Below, in pieces: positions 35,082-42,179 of a stretch of 43,416 nt of DNA. Below the pieces are notes generated by a model that was not told where the DNA came from, made no database searches, and was given only the letters and a program-made list of their open reading frames with translations. Positions within the stretch are counted from its first letter, which is position 1. Every line of letters starts with the position of its first letter. Origin of the DNA: an uncultured Granulosicoccaceae bacterium (GTDB lineage Bacteria; Pseudomonadota; Gammaproteobacteria; Granulosicoccales; Granulosicoccaceae); contig CALJAA010000167.1 in the NCBI GenBank assembly GCA_938028465.1, positions 1-43,416 on the forward strand, read 5' to 3'. The position numbers and the translations under genes were made by a program.

Positions 35082-35990
35082 CTACTCGACGTATGGCGTA
35101 CCGTCTTTAACCATTTTAGCCAAAATGGCAGCTTCGCGATATCCGTGTACGCGTTCGCCTGTGTCAAGATAAATCAACGGTGTACCTCGCAATCCAACTT
35201 GCTGCGCAACGTCAACGTGCATCTCAATTGGGGTATCGCATGACATCTCATCAATTTGGCCGCCCGCTTTGGCCACTGTCATGGCACTTTGCGGATCGTC
35301 AGCACACCAAACGCTTTCGAGCGCCTGATGAGCAGGAGAACCCAAACCGGCACGCGGGAACATCAAATAGCGAACACGTACACCCGCATCCAACAAGGTA
35401 TCAATTTGTTCATGCAGTAAACGGCAATAGCCACAGCTGATATCCGTGAATACTGTAATTGAACGGTCAGAGGGTTCTTCAGGTTCGTAAATCAGCATGT
35501 TCGACTCGTCAATATCGCCTAACAGATCCATATGCAAACCACCTAAACGTAGTTCAGTGAGGTTTTGTTCTGTTTCAAGGTCAATCATATTGCCTGTGAG
35601 TAAGAAGTTTGCGTCTTTGTTAATGTAATAAATTTGCCCTTCACTAATGAGCTCATACACACCATCAATAGGTGTAGCTGAAATTGATTTTATTGGCATG
35701 CCAGGGATTCGTTGATCGATGCTGGCAAGCAAGGCGGTGATTGCCTCATCCTCAGCGTTGCCTTCAGCAGCCGTTGCTGCTTCGTTCTCTGCCGCCTTCT
35801 TCATGAGCACACCGTTCTCCATTTCAGAAGTGGGTGTCGATACCCCGGTATCAGGCCCGACAGCAGCGGCATCAGCCACATCCGCAATGGCAGCTTTAGT
35901 ATCGGTATCGTCAGCACAAGCTGCTTGCGCGATAACCAAAGCCAGCACACCAACCTTCAATGCCAATTTGTTCGGGGCCAATTTATTCAT
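35082..35990 (-). CDS. dsbC: Thiol:disulfide interchange protein DsbC family
   Basis: Periplasmic disulfide isomerase of 302 residues. The thioredoxin-like domain carries the redox site CGYC (Cys186-Cys189), a structural Cys pair (SVWCADDP and DEMSCDTP) and the cis-Pro loop RGTPLIYL. The N-terminal dimerisation domain is recognisable from IKSISATPIDGVYEL. An insertion of about 55 residues rich in Ala, Glu and Asp (about 26-80) separates the signal peptide from that domain, longer than in E. coli DsbC. The signal region ends AQAAC; a lipobox is not convincing, so cleavage by signal peptidase I is more likely, though a lipoprotein form cannot be excluded. It is next to xerD, as in E. coli. Confidence 0.88.
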   Translation of the reverse strand: MNKLAPNKLALKVGVLALVIAQAACADDTDTKAAIADVADAAAVGPDTGVSTPTSEMENGVLMKKAAENEAATAAEGNAEDEAITALLASIDQRIPGMPIKSISATPIDGVYELISEGQIYYINKDANFLLTGNMIDLETEQNLTELRLGGLHMDLLGDIDESNMLIYEPEEPSDRSITVFTDISCGYCRLLHEQIDTLLDAGVRVRYLMFPRAGLGSPAHQALESVWCADDPQSAMTVAKAGGQIDEMSCDTPIEMHVDVAQQVGLRGTPLIYLDTGERVHGYREAAILAKMVKDGTPYVE

Positions 35991-36059
35991 AGAATATCCA
36001 ACGATTTTGTTTGTAGACTCAGCGTCTAAGCGTAAGTTCAGTCCAGCACAGGCCCAATG

Positions 36060-36971
36060 TTAGCCGCGCGGATGATGGGTTTGATGCAAACTCTTCAAGC
36101 GCTCAGTGGCCACATGAGTATATATCTGTGTGGTGGACAGATCACTATGACCTAGCAATAGCTGCACCACCCTAAGATCGGCATTATGGTTGACCAAATG
36201 GGTTGCAAACGCATGGCGTAGGGTGTGTGGCGACAAATGGCCCCGTATATCTGCCGTTACGCCATGTATCTTAATTCTGTGCCAGAAGCTCTGTCGTGTC
36301 ATTTCTCGCCCTTGCTGACTTAAAAATAACGTGTCAGACACTTTTTTTTGCAAATCTGGCCGAGAATGGGTCTTGTATCGTTCAATCCAATGCAGCGCGA
36401 CCTCACCCATCGGTATCAGGCGTTCTTTATTTCCTTTACCCCAAACGCGTACCACGCCCTGTTTATGATTGATCTGGTCAGACTTTATTGTGACAAGTTC
36501 AGTTACTCGTAAACCGCATGAGTAAAGTAGCTCAATCATCGCACGATCACGAATACCTAACGTTGTGCGCGTATCAGGTGCGCGAAGTAAAGCTTGTACT
36601 TCGGTTTCGGTGAGTGTGGCTGGCAATGGCCTACCCTGCACTGGCGATTCCACTAACAAGGTAGGATCCAATTTGATATGCCGTTCGCGCAGCATAAAAC
36701 GGTAAAACCGTCTGATCGAAGACAGCACACGGGCGGTGGTTCGCGAGCTGTTGCCACCGCCCACCCGAAACCCTAGATAATTCATGATGTCTTCGCGTTT
36801 TGCTTTTTGCAAATCCCTATCTCGTTCTGCCATCCAAAGGGCAAATTGCTTGAGATCAGACTGATAAGCTGAAACGGTATGTGTGCTGAGACCACGCTCA
36901 ACGAGCAACATATCTGCAAACATCAGCAGTGCCCGTTCGTTTCTAGCGGAAAGTCTCGAAGTTGTACCCAT
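36060..36971 (-). CDS. xerD: Site-specific tyrosine recombinase XerD
   Basis: Subunit of the XerCD recombinase that resolves chromosome dimers at dif. 303 residues. N-terminal SAM-like domain (RLSARNERALLMFADMLL, LSTHTVSAYQSDL) and a catalytic domain with all active residues: Arg in SCGLRVTEL, Lys in WGKGNKERLIP, HTLRH, His in GHSDLSTTQIYTH and the nucleophile Tyr in that motif. XerD rather than XerC is favoured by the downstream dsbC, as in E. coli xerD-dsbC-recJ. The ATG at 36971 is chosen because the upstream GTG at 37007 would overlap the promoter zone of the divergent moeA paralogue and has no homology. Confidence 0.9.
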   Translation of the reverse strand: MGTTSRLSARNERALLMFADMLLVERGLSTHTVSAYQSDLKQFALWMAERDRDLQKAKREDIMNYLGFRVGGGNSSRTTARVLSSIRRFYRFMLRERHIKLDPTLLVESPVQGRPLPATLTETEVQALLRAPDTRTTLGIRDRAMIELLYSCGLRVTELVTIKSDQINHKQGVVRVWGKGNKERLIPMGEVALHWIERYKTHSRPDLQKKVSDTLFLSQQGREMTRQSFWHRIKIHGVTADIRGHLSPHTLRHAFATHLVNHNADLRVVQLLLGHSDLSTTQIYTHVATERLKSLHQTHHPRG

Positions 36972-37023
36972 TGCGTTAGCATAGAGCCCATAGAGAGCAA
37001 AAACCACCTAAGTGACCAAAGCA

Positions 37024-38292
37024 ATGAACCCTACCGACAAAAATTGCACAAGTGACGCAGACCCAAGCGCCTTGAGTATGCAAGAAGCACTAAACAAGAT
37101 ATTGGCTTTGTGCTCGCAAACAGAATGCACCGAGGTTATCGACGTAATGACAGCGATGCATCGAGTGTCCGCAGCTGACATCGTTGCCGATATCAGCGTG
37201 CCGCCATTTAGAAGTTCGGCAATGGATGGTTACGCGTTTAAACATGCAGAAGGCAAAGCCGCCCTCAATATTGTTGGATCATCGTTAGCAGGCCACCCAT
37301 ATACCGGTGATATTCCAGCCAACGGCTGTGTTCGGATCACTACAGGCGCATGTGTTCCAGATGATACCGATACGGTAGTGATGCAAGAAAACACCACTGT
37401 GTCATCCGCTGTATTGCAAATCAACACGTTGCCAGTGCATGGCTTTAACGTTCGCGCGGTGGGTTCTGACCATAGTGCTGGATCATTATTACTTTGCTCA
37501 GGTACAACACTCAAAGCACCTGAGATTGCGCTGCTTGTAAGCCATGGCATAAACAAAGTTACTGTAAGGAAACCTTTGACAGTTTCGGTCATATCGACGG
37601 GCGATGAGCTCCACGATGCCAATACAACCCCCGGCGCAAAATTAAAACTTGGCGGCATATACGACTCCAACCGTGCTTTGCTCATCAATATGCTTCAATC
37701 CCCCGCTGTCCAATGCATTGATTCAGGTATTTGTGAAGACAGCATCGACTCAATTAGCGCGGCATTCGCTCAATCAGATAATGCTGATATCGTCATTTCA
37801 ACGGGTGGCGTCTCAGTTGGCGATGCAGATTTCGTTAAAGATGCGCTTGCGCAAACAGGGGAGCTCGCGATGTGGAAGATCGCCATGAAGCCTGGCCGAC
37901 CACTTACCTTTGGTAAGCTCAATTCGGGCGCTGTGTTTTTTGGCTTACCGGGCAATCCAGTTTCAGCAGCGGTGACTTGTTTGTTCTTTGTTAAGCCTGC
38001 ACTTCGCTATATGCAAGGGCAAGCATTAAATGACATCATCACTATTGAAGCAACTGTGGATAGCGATTTACGCAAATTGCCGGGCCGAATTGAGTATCAA
38101 CGAGGTGTGTTGTCCGGCAATGCAGCCGATGGATATGAAGTATCAACTACAGGTTTGCAAGACTCACACGTATTGAGTTCACTCCACAAAGCCAACTGCT
38201 TTGTCGAATTACCTTTAGATAGTCAGGGCGCTAATGCGGGGAGCACAGTCACGGTAATACCGTTTAGTGCCATTGGCGATAACTTGATTTAA
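37024..38292 (+). CDS. Second MoeA-family molybdenumtransferase
   Basis: Paralogue of moeA, about 422 residues, divergent from xerD. All family blocks are present: SVPPFRSSAMDGYAF, CVRITTGA, YDSNRALL, STGGVSVGDADFVKD, WKIAMKPGRPLTFG and VFFGLPGNPVSAAVT. Unlike the first copy, it keeps one Lys in the MKPGR loop. The pair could have different metal or physiological roles (Mo against W in some organisms), or one may be a non-essential duplicate. Start: the ATG at 37024 is preferred over a GTG at 37012; both lack a strong ribosome-binding site. Nothing else of the Mo pathway is adjacent. Confidence 0.88.
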   Translation: MNPTDKNCTSDADPSALSMQEALNKILALCSQTECTEVIDVMTAMHRVSAADIVADISVPPFRSSAMDGYAFKHAEGKAALNIVGSSLAGHPYTGDIPANGCVRITTGACVPDDTDTVVMQENTTVSSAVLQINTLPVHGFNVRAVGSDHSAGSLLLCSGTTLKAPEIALLVSHGINKVTVRKPLTVSVISTGDELHDANTTPGAKLKLGGIYDSNRALLINMLQSPAVQCIDSGICEDSIDSISAAFAQSDNADIVISTGGVSVGDADFVKDALAQTGELAMWKIAMKPGRPLTFGKLNSGAVFFGLPGNPVSAAVTCLFFVKPALRYMQGQALNDIITIEATVDSDLRKLPGRIEYQRGVLSGNAADGYEVSTTGLQDSHVLSSLHKANCFVELPLDSQGANAGSTVTVIPFSAIGDNLI

Positions 38293-38324
38293 GTGGTTGA
38301 GCTAAACCTATATTCCAGAACGAG

Positions 38325-38348
38325 AAAAGGCGGCCAAGGCCACCTTTT
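38325..38348. terminator. Bidirectional hairpin terminator between convergent genes
   Basis: AAAAGGCGGCC and GGCCACCTTTT form a stem (one G-U pair on the minus-strand RNA) with T-runs at both ends. It lies between the stop of the second moeA (38292) and the stop of the H1-like gene (38380), so it can end both transcripts. Confidence 0.75.
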
Positions 38349-38357
38349 CACACAAAT

Positions 38358-38378
38358 ACTAATCAAAAATTGATTAGT
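38358..38378 (-). terminator. Hairpin directly after the H1-like gene
   Basis: ACTAATCAA-AAA-TTGATTAGT is a perfect 9-bp inverted repeat that begins two bases after the stop codon of the minus-strand H1-like gene. It is AT-rich without a U-run, so it may protect the mRNA 3' end or help the stronger terminator just beyond. Confidence 0.55.
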
Positions 38379-38379
38379 T

Positions 38380-38928
38380 TTACTTCTTCTTTGCAGTACG
38401 CTTCTTAGCGCGCTTCTTACCAGAAGCTTTTTTCTTACCTGCAGCTTTCTTTTTAGTAGAACGCTTCTTCTTACCAGCAGCCTTCTTCTTAGTAGAACGC
38501 TTCTTTTTGCCAGCGGCCTTCTTCTTAGTAGACTTCTTCTTTTTTCCAGCTGCTTTCTTCTTAGTAGCCTTCTTTTTAGTAGTCTTCTTTTTCTTGGCTG
38601 CTTTCTTCTTAGTAGCCTTCTTCTTAGTGGTCTTCTTTTTCTTAGCTGCCTTTTTCTTGGTAGCTTTTTTCTTAGTAGCCTTCTTCTTGGTGGTTTTCTT
38701 CTTCTTAGCTGCCTTCTTCTTGGTAGCTTTCTTCTTAGTAGCCTTCTTCTTGGTTACTTTTTTCTTAGAAGCTGCCTTCTTTTTTGTAGCCTTTTTCTTG
38801 GCTGCAGGCTTCTTCTTCTTTTTAGCTGCTGTTTTCTTCTTTCCAGCTGCTTTCTTTTTACCAGCTGCTTTCTTCTTCTTTGCAGCTTTCGTTGGTGAGG
38901 CTTTCACCGGTTTGCTAATACGAGCCAT
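38380..38928 (-). CDS. Lysine-rich histone H1-like nucleoprotein
   Basis: A 182-residue protein in which about 98 residues are Lys and nearly all the rest are Ala, Thr, Gly, Ser and Arg. A short N-terminal head (MARISKPVKASPTK) is followed by repeats: units of the form KKKATKKKAAKKKKTT in the middle and AAGKKKRSTKKK toward the end. This is the pattern of bacterial histone H1-like tails (as in Hc2, AlgP/AlgR3 and BpH1-type proteins), which bind DNA by charge. AGGAG lies eight bases before the ATG. The gene DNA is a chain of imperfect repeats. It stands alone, with hairpins at its 3' end and an AT-rich palindrome-bearing region upstream. Nucleoid or RNA binding is inferred; no domain gives specificity. 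Confidence 0.88.
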   Translation of the reverse strand: MARISKPVKASPTKAAKKKKAAGKKKAAGKKKTAAKKKKKPAAKKKATKKKAASKKKVTKKKATKKKATKKKAAKKKKTTKKKATKKKATKKKAAKKKKTTKKKATKKKAAKKKKTTKKKATKKKAAGKKKKSTKKKAAGKKKRSTKKKAAGKKKRSTKKKAAGKKKASGKKRAKKRTAKKK

Positions 38929-39369
38929 GGACTAAACTCCTGACGAATAAATTGTTAAACAAAAATTCGGAGCCAGTCGACTCCACTTTATTTTTCGGTT
39001 CTACCGTTTTAGATAACCAATCAGTTAACCAAAATAATCGAACCACGTTTTACTACTATCCAAAATGTAGGCCAACAATCAAAAAAACAAACAACCTACA
39101 AAAATGAATTCTATATTTCGAAGCATGATTTCAATTTAAATCATAACTTCAAAAATGCAAATGAAGGATTGACAGAGTTAACCCAACGTGCGCATTGTCC
39201 ACATAGTTCAAGTTTATTTCAACTACAAGTTAAAAATAAATTGAAATTAATTTGTTTCAAGTTTGTTGCAAACTGTGTAACTAGTGTTCACTTCAAACTG
39301 AATTCAAACCGTTAATTCAACAAATTCGCTGTGTATACAGCGTAATTACATGCAACCTATATAGACAAC
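38929..39369. promoter_or_regulatory. AT-rich divergent control region with three palindromes
   Basis: This 441-bp region separates the H1-like and RDD genes and is much more AT-rich than the window. Perfect inverted repeats: ATGATTT-CAATTT-AAATCAT (39125-39144), AGTTTG-TTG-CAAACT (39260-39274) and CGCTGT-GTAT-ACAGCG (39327-39342). A direct repeat of the second palindrome region occurs at 39207-39222 and 39256-39271 (14 of 16 bases match). Many TTCAA/TTGAA motifs are present. A TTGACA at 39169 lacks a good partner box. No open frame is convincing. Confidence 0.55.
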
Positions 39370-39780
39370 ATGCGCAACTTTTCATCTACTTCTTCCATTT
39401 TATTGCGACGAGTCGCTGCATTTCTTTACGACTGTTTACTGTTGATTGCGATCTATTTTGTTGTTACAGCCATTGCAATTAGCTTTAACAACGGCAACGC
39501 CATTCAACATATTGCCTATTACTTTCTTTTATACGTAATCGGTTTTTTGTTTTTTGATTGGTTCTGGATGCGTGGTGGTCAGACCTTAGGAATGCGTGCT
39601 TGGAAAATAAAATTAAGCTCAACAAACAATGCATCACTTACGCATCTTCAATGCTTGCATCGCTACTTTTTAGGGACGCTATTTTTTGTTTTTACGCTGT
39701 TTTGGATGTTTTTTAGCAAAGAAAGTACTGCAGTGCATGACCGCCTTTCTAAAACAAAAATAACAAGAGAAATCATATAG
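39370..39780 (+). CDS. RDD family membrane protein
   Basis: 136-residue membrane protein of the RDD family (named for conserved Arg and Asp residues). The first helix holds the Arg and Asp in LLRRVAAFLYDCLLLIAIYF. Two further hydrophobic stretches follow (YYFLLYVIGFLFFDWFW, FFVFTLFWMFF). The family block GGQTLGMRAWKIKL and the C-terminal AVHDRLSKTKI are both present. Function is unclear; some RDD proteins have transport roles. It starts with ATG at 39370 and ends before a T-rich hairpin. Confidence 0.85.
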   Translation: MRNFSSTSSILLRRVAAFLYDCLLLIAIYFVVTAIAISFNNGNAIQHIAYYFLLYVIGFLFFDWFWMRGGQTLGMRAWKIKLSSTNNASLTHLQCLHRYFLGTLFFVFTLFWMFFSKESTAVHDRLSKTKITREII

Positions 39781-39789
39781 TTACTTGAT

Positions 39790-39848
39790 ATATAAAGGTT
39801 TCTTTATATTGTTATTTTTGCTGTTTTAGGGCTTTTTTTTATACTTTT
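39790..39848 (+). terminator. Hairpin and T-rich tract after the RDD gene
   Basis: ATATAAAG-GTTT-CTTTATAT (39790-39809) is a perfect 8-bp stem ten bases beyond the RDD stop, followed by TTATTTTTG and, further on, long T-runs up to the lptG stop at 39849. It can end transcription from both convergent genes. Confidence 0.6.
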
Positions 39849-40955
39849 TTAAGAACTACGTTGTATCCCTATAGCAGCAACTATAAAAAAGAATATTAAC
39901 GGTAAAAAAGCACTTAAGGCAGGCGACAAACCATTGGCTAATGCAAGTTGTGTTAGTAGTTTGTTAACCAATACGTACACGATTCCAAGCATGATTCCGA
40001 TAAAAATCTTTTGTCCTGCACCACCTGCGCGCTGCGATGAAAACACAAACGGTAACGACAACATCAACATAACGATAGTGGCAAACGGACTTGCAATTTT
40101 TACCCAAAATGCGAGTTCAATCGCCCTACTATCGAGTTGATTCGCTTTTAAATACTTCGCTTGGTCATATAAATTCTGTGCTGAGAGGCTGTCAGGCGAC
40201 GTTGATAGGCTTTTTAGTACGTCTGCACTGACTAAATTTGGTACATCGCCAATTTTTTTGTCGTGTTTTGCTAACTCCTTCCAATTTTTTTGCTCGATAA
40301 ACAAGGTTTCAACCGAATCAGCGCGAATTTTAGACACTTTTATATCTTCTAACTGCCAATCATTTTCAAGTTGTATTGCGCGTGCAGCATGTATAGATCG
40401 TACTAATTTAAATCCTTCAAACTCCGCAATATCGATATCTAACAAAGTGAAATCAGGCATAACAGTCGAAATATTGACGTAAGTTGCGCCTGATTTTATC
40501 CATAATCCGTTGCGCCCTTTCACTGATAAACGTTTTTCTAACGCTGTTAAACGCAACTCCTCTGCAATCTGTTCAGTGCGCGGCATGACTGTTTCACCAA
40601 GCAATGCAATCAAAACCATCAAGCCAAAACCGGTTATCAACACAGCACGAATGATCCGACTATTAGCAACTCCAGCTGCGCGCATAACGGTTAACTCACT
40701 GTTAGTCGCCAACGCACCTAAACCAAGCAAACTGCCTAACAATACTGATGGAGCAAACAACAAATAGGCTTTGCCGGGCAATGTTAGAAACACATATTGC
40801 ATCGCCTTAGTAACGGTATAACTTCCCTTACCAACGTCATCTAACTCGCTGATAAACGAAAAAATACCGGCCAAGCCCACTAAGGTTAGCAGCACCAAAA
40901 GGCTCGTTGTCAGGATGGATCGGCCGATATATCGATCTAAAATTCCCAAGATCAT
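39849..40955 (-). CDS. lptG: LPS export ABC transporter permease LptG
   Basis: Inner-membrane permease of the LptB2FGC complex that drives lipopolysaccharide from the inner membrane to the Lpt bridge. 368 residues with the YjgP/YjgQ layout: N-terminal ILGILDRYIGRSILTTSLLV, membrane segments 1-3, a large periplasmic beta-jellyroll (about 125-265), then three more segments ending in AFLPLIFFFIVAAIGI. The block ELTVMRAAGVANSRI is the coupling helix region. It overlaps the lptF stop by four bases (ATGA). Normal length. Confidence 0.93.
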   Translation of the reverse strand: MILGILDRYIGRSILTTSLLVLLTLVGLAGIFSFISELDDVGKGSYTVTKAMQYVFLTLPGKAYLLFAPSVLLGSLLGLGALATNSELTVMRAAGVANSRIIRAVLITGFGLMVLIALLGETVMPRTEQIAEELRLTALEKRLSVKGRNGLWIKSGATYVNISTVMPDFTLLDIDIAEFEGFKLVRSIHAARAIQLENDWQLEDIKVSKIRADSVETLFIEQKNWKELAKHDKKIGDVPNLVSADVLKSLSTSPDSLSAQNLYDQAKYLKANQLDSRAIELAFWVKIASPFATIVMLMLSLPFVFSSQRAGGAGQKIFIGIMLGIVYVLVNKLLTQLALANGLSPALSAFLPLIFFFIVAAIGIQRSS

Positions 40956-42049
40956 ACGGTGGCGCTCCTACCACCACTAACCCAACGCCAACCTACGCGT
41001 TTGATCAGCAAGAACACAATTAATCCCAACACTAGGAAGTGTATTGGCCACAGGCCAACCCATGAAGGCACTGTGCCTGCCGCAATCCATTTACGCATTA
41101 GCACGAGCAAATTGGCGTAGGGGATATAAATAAGAATCGCTATAGCAATTTTGCCAAAACGCCCCTCACGTGGTGACGTGTAGCTAAGCGGCACAGCTAA
41201 CAAGGCTAATATTAATGCAGCAAGCGGTATCGAAATACGCCATTGCAGTTCTGCCTTTTCTGCTAAATCAGGTGATGCCCAGAGTTGCGAAAGCGATTTA
41301 CCTTTAACACGCAATCGTGGCTCTGCGACATCTTCCCTTGGGCGCAAAACGCCCTGACGTTTAAACTGTGTCACGGTATATTCGGGGTCACCCGGACTTC
41401 CAATACTGGTTTGCCCGTCGGTGAAAATCAGATACTCATTGCCCGTCTCAGGATCTTTTTGGTAAGAGGCAATGCGTGCGATATCAATTGCAGGCACTTC
41501 CCCCTCCCTCTGTCGATACATAAAGACATCATTAAACTGAGAGCGATCCGCTGAGGTGTTTTTTACGAAGAGAACGGTTTTTCCGTCGCTGGACTCAACA
41601 AATTTGCCAGGGGTCAGGATACTTAGCGCAGATTGCTCAGTTAACTCCTGCTTTAGCTGCTGCTCATATCGAGCCGACCACGGCGATGCATAGACGGTTA
41701 AAAGCGTAATAAATAACGCTCCAAGTAGCCCCACCACTGCTGTCGGCCTTAAAAGATCCTTCCAGCCGGAGCCAGTTGCCTGCATCACAGTGATTTCGTT
41801 ATCACGATAAAAACGGCCATGAGCCAGCAATATACCGAGATAGAGACCTAATGGGATAAGCGTTACCAGCAAACTGATCGATTTAATACCGACCAATATC
41901 ATTAAGGTATCGGGTGTGATTGCACCATCTGTGACGCTGCGCAAGCTGCGCGCGAGCACATCGCCAATCATAATGACTAGCAATACCACGGTCACGGCAA
42001 CCCAAGTGACCAACATTTCCTTTATCAGATAACGATCGAGTATCCGCAC
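40952..42049 (-). CDS. lptF: LPS export ABC transporter permease LptF
   Basis: Second permease of the LPS exporter, 365 residues, first gene of the lptF-lptG operon. It starts RILDRYLIKEMLVTW, has the coupling block NEITVMQATGSGWKDLL, a periplasmic beta-jellyroll (about 125-255) and a C-terminal helical bundle beginning ISIPLAALILALLAVPLSY. It begins with GTG at 42049, without a strong ribosome-binding site. It is divergent from pepA, the same arrangement as in E. coli, which supports the assignment. Confidence 0.93.
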   Translation of the reverse strand: MRILDRYLIKEMLVTWVAVTVVLLVIMIGDVLARSLRSVTDGAITPDTLMILVGIKSISLLVTLIPLGLYLGILLAHGRFYRDNEITVMQATGSGWKDLLRPTAVVGLLGALFITLLTVYASPWSARYEQQLKQELTEQSALSILTPGKFVESSDGKTVLFVKNTSADRSQFNDVFMYRQREGEVPAIDIARIASYQKDPETGNEYLIFTDGQTSIGSPGDPEYTVTQFKRQGVLRPREDVAEPRLRVKGKSLSQLWASPDLAEKAELQWRISIPLAALILALLAVPLSYTSPREGRFGKIAIAILIYIPYANLLVLMRKWIAAGTVPSWVGLWPIHFLVLGLIVFLLIKRVGWRWVSGGRSATV

Positions 42050-42179
42050 GAATGATTGCTTTCAGTGATGACTTATGGGGAATCGTTTTGAATGTAGCAG
42101 TTTCAGTCGGCAACCACACGGTGACGGACTGTTCATAATTAATTACACTGCGTGCAACCCCAAGAATACAGGAATTCAC

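Noticed and set aside
38400..38880. CRISPR-like repeats
   Set aside because: The repetition is codon-level Lys/Ala repetition inside one gene, with no unique spacers.
38507..38935. Phe/Ala/Val-rich open frame on the plus strand
   Set aside because: It is the antisense image of the Lys-rich H1-like gene: AAG/AAA codons read backwards give CTT/TTT. No ribosome-binding site.
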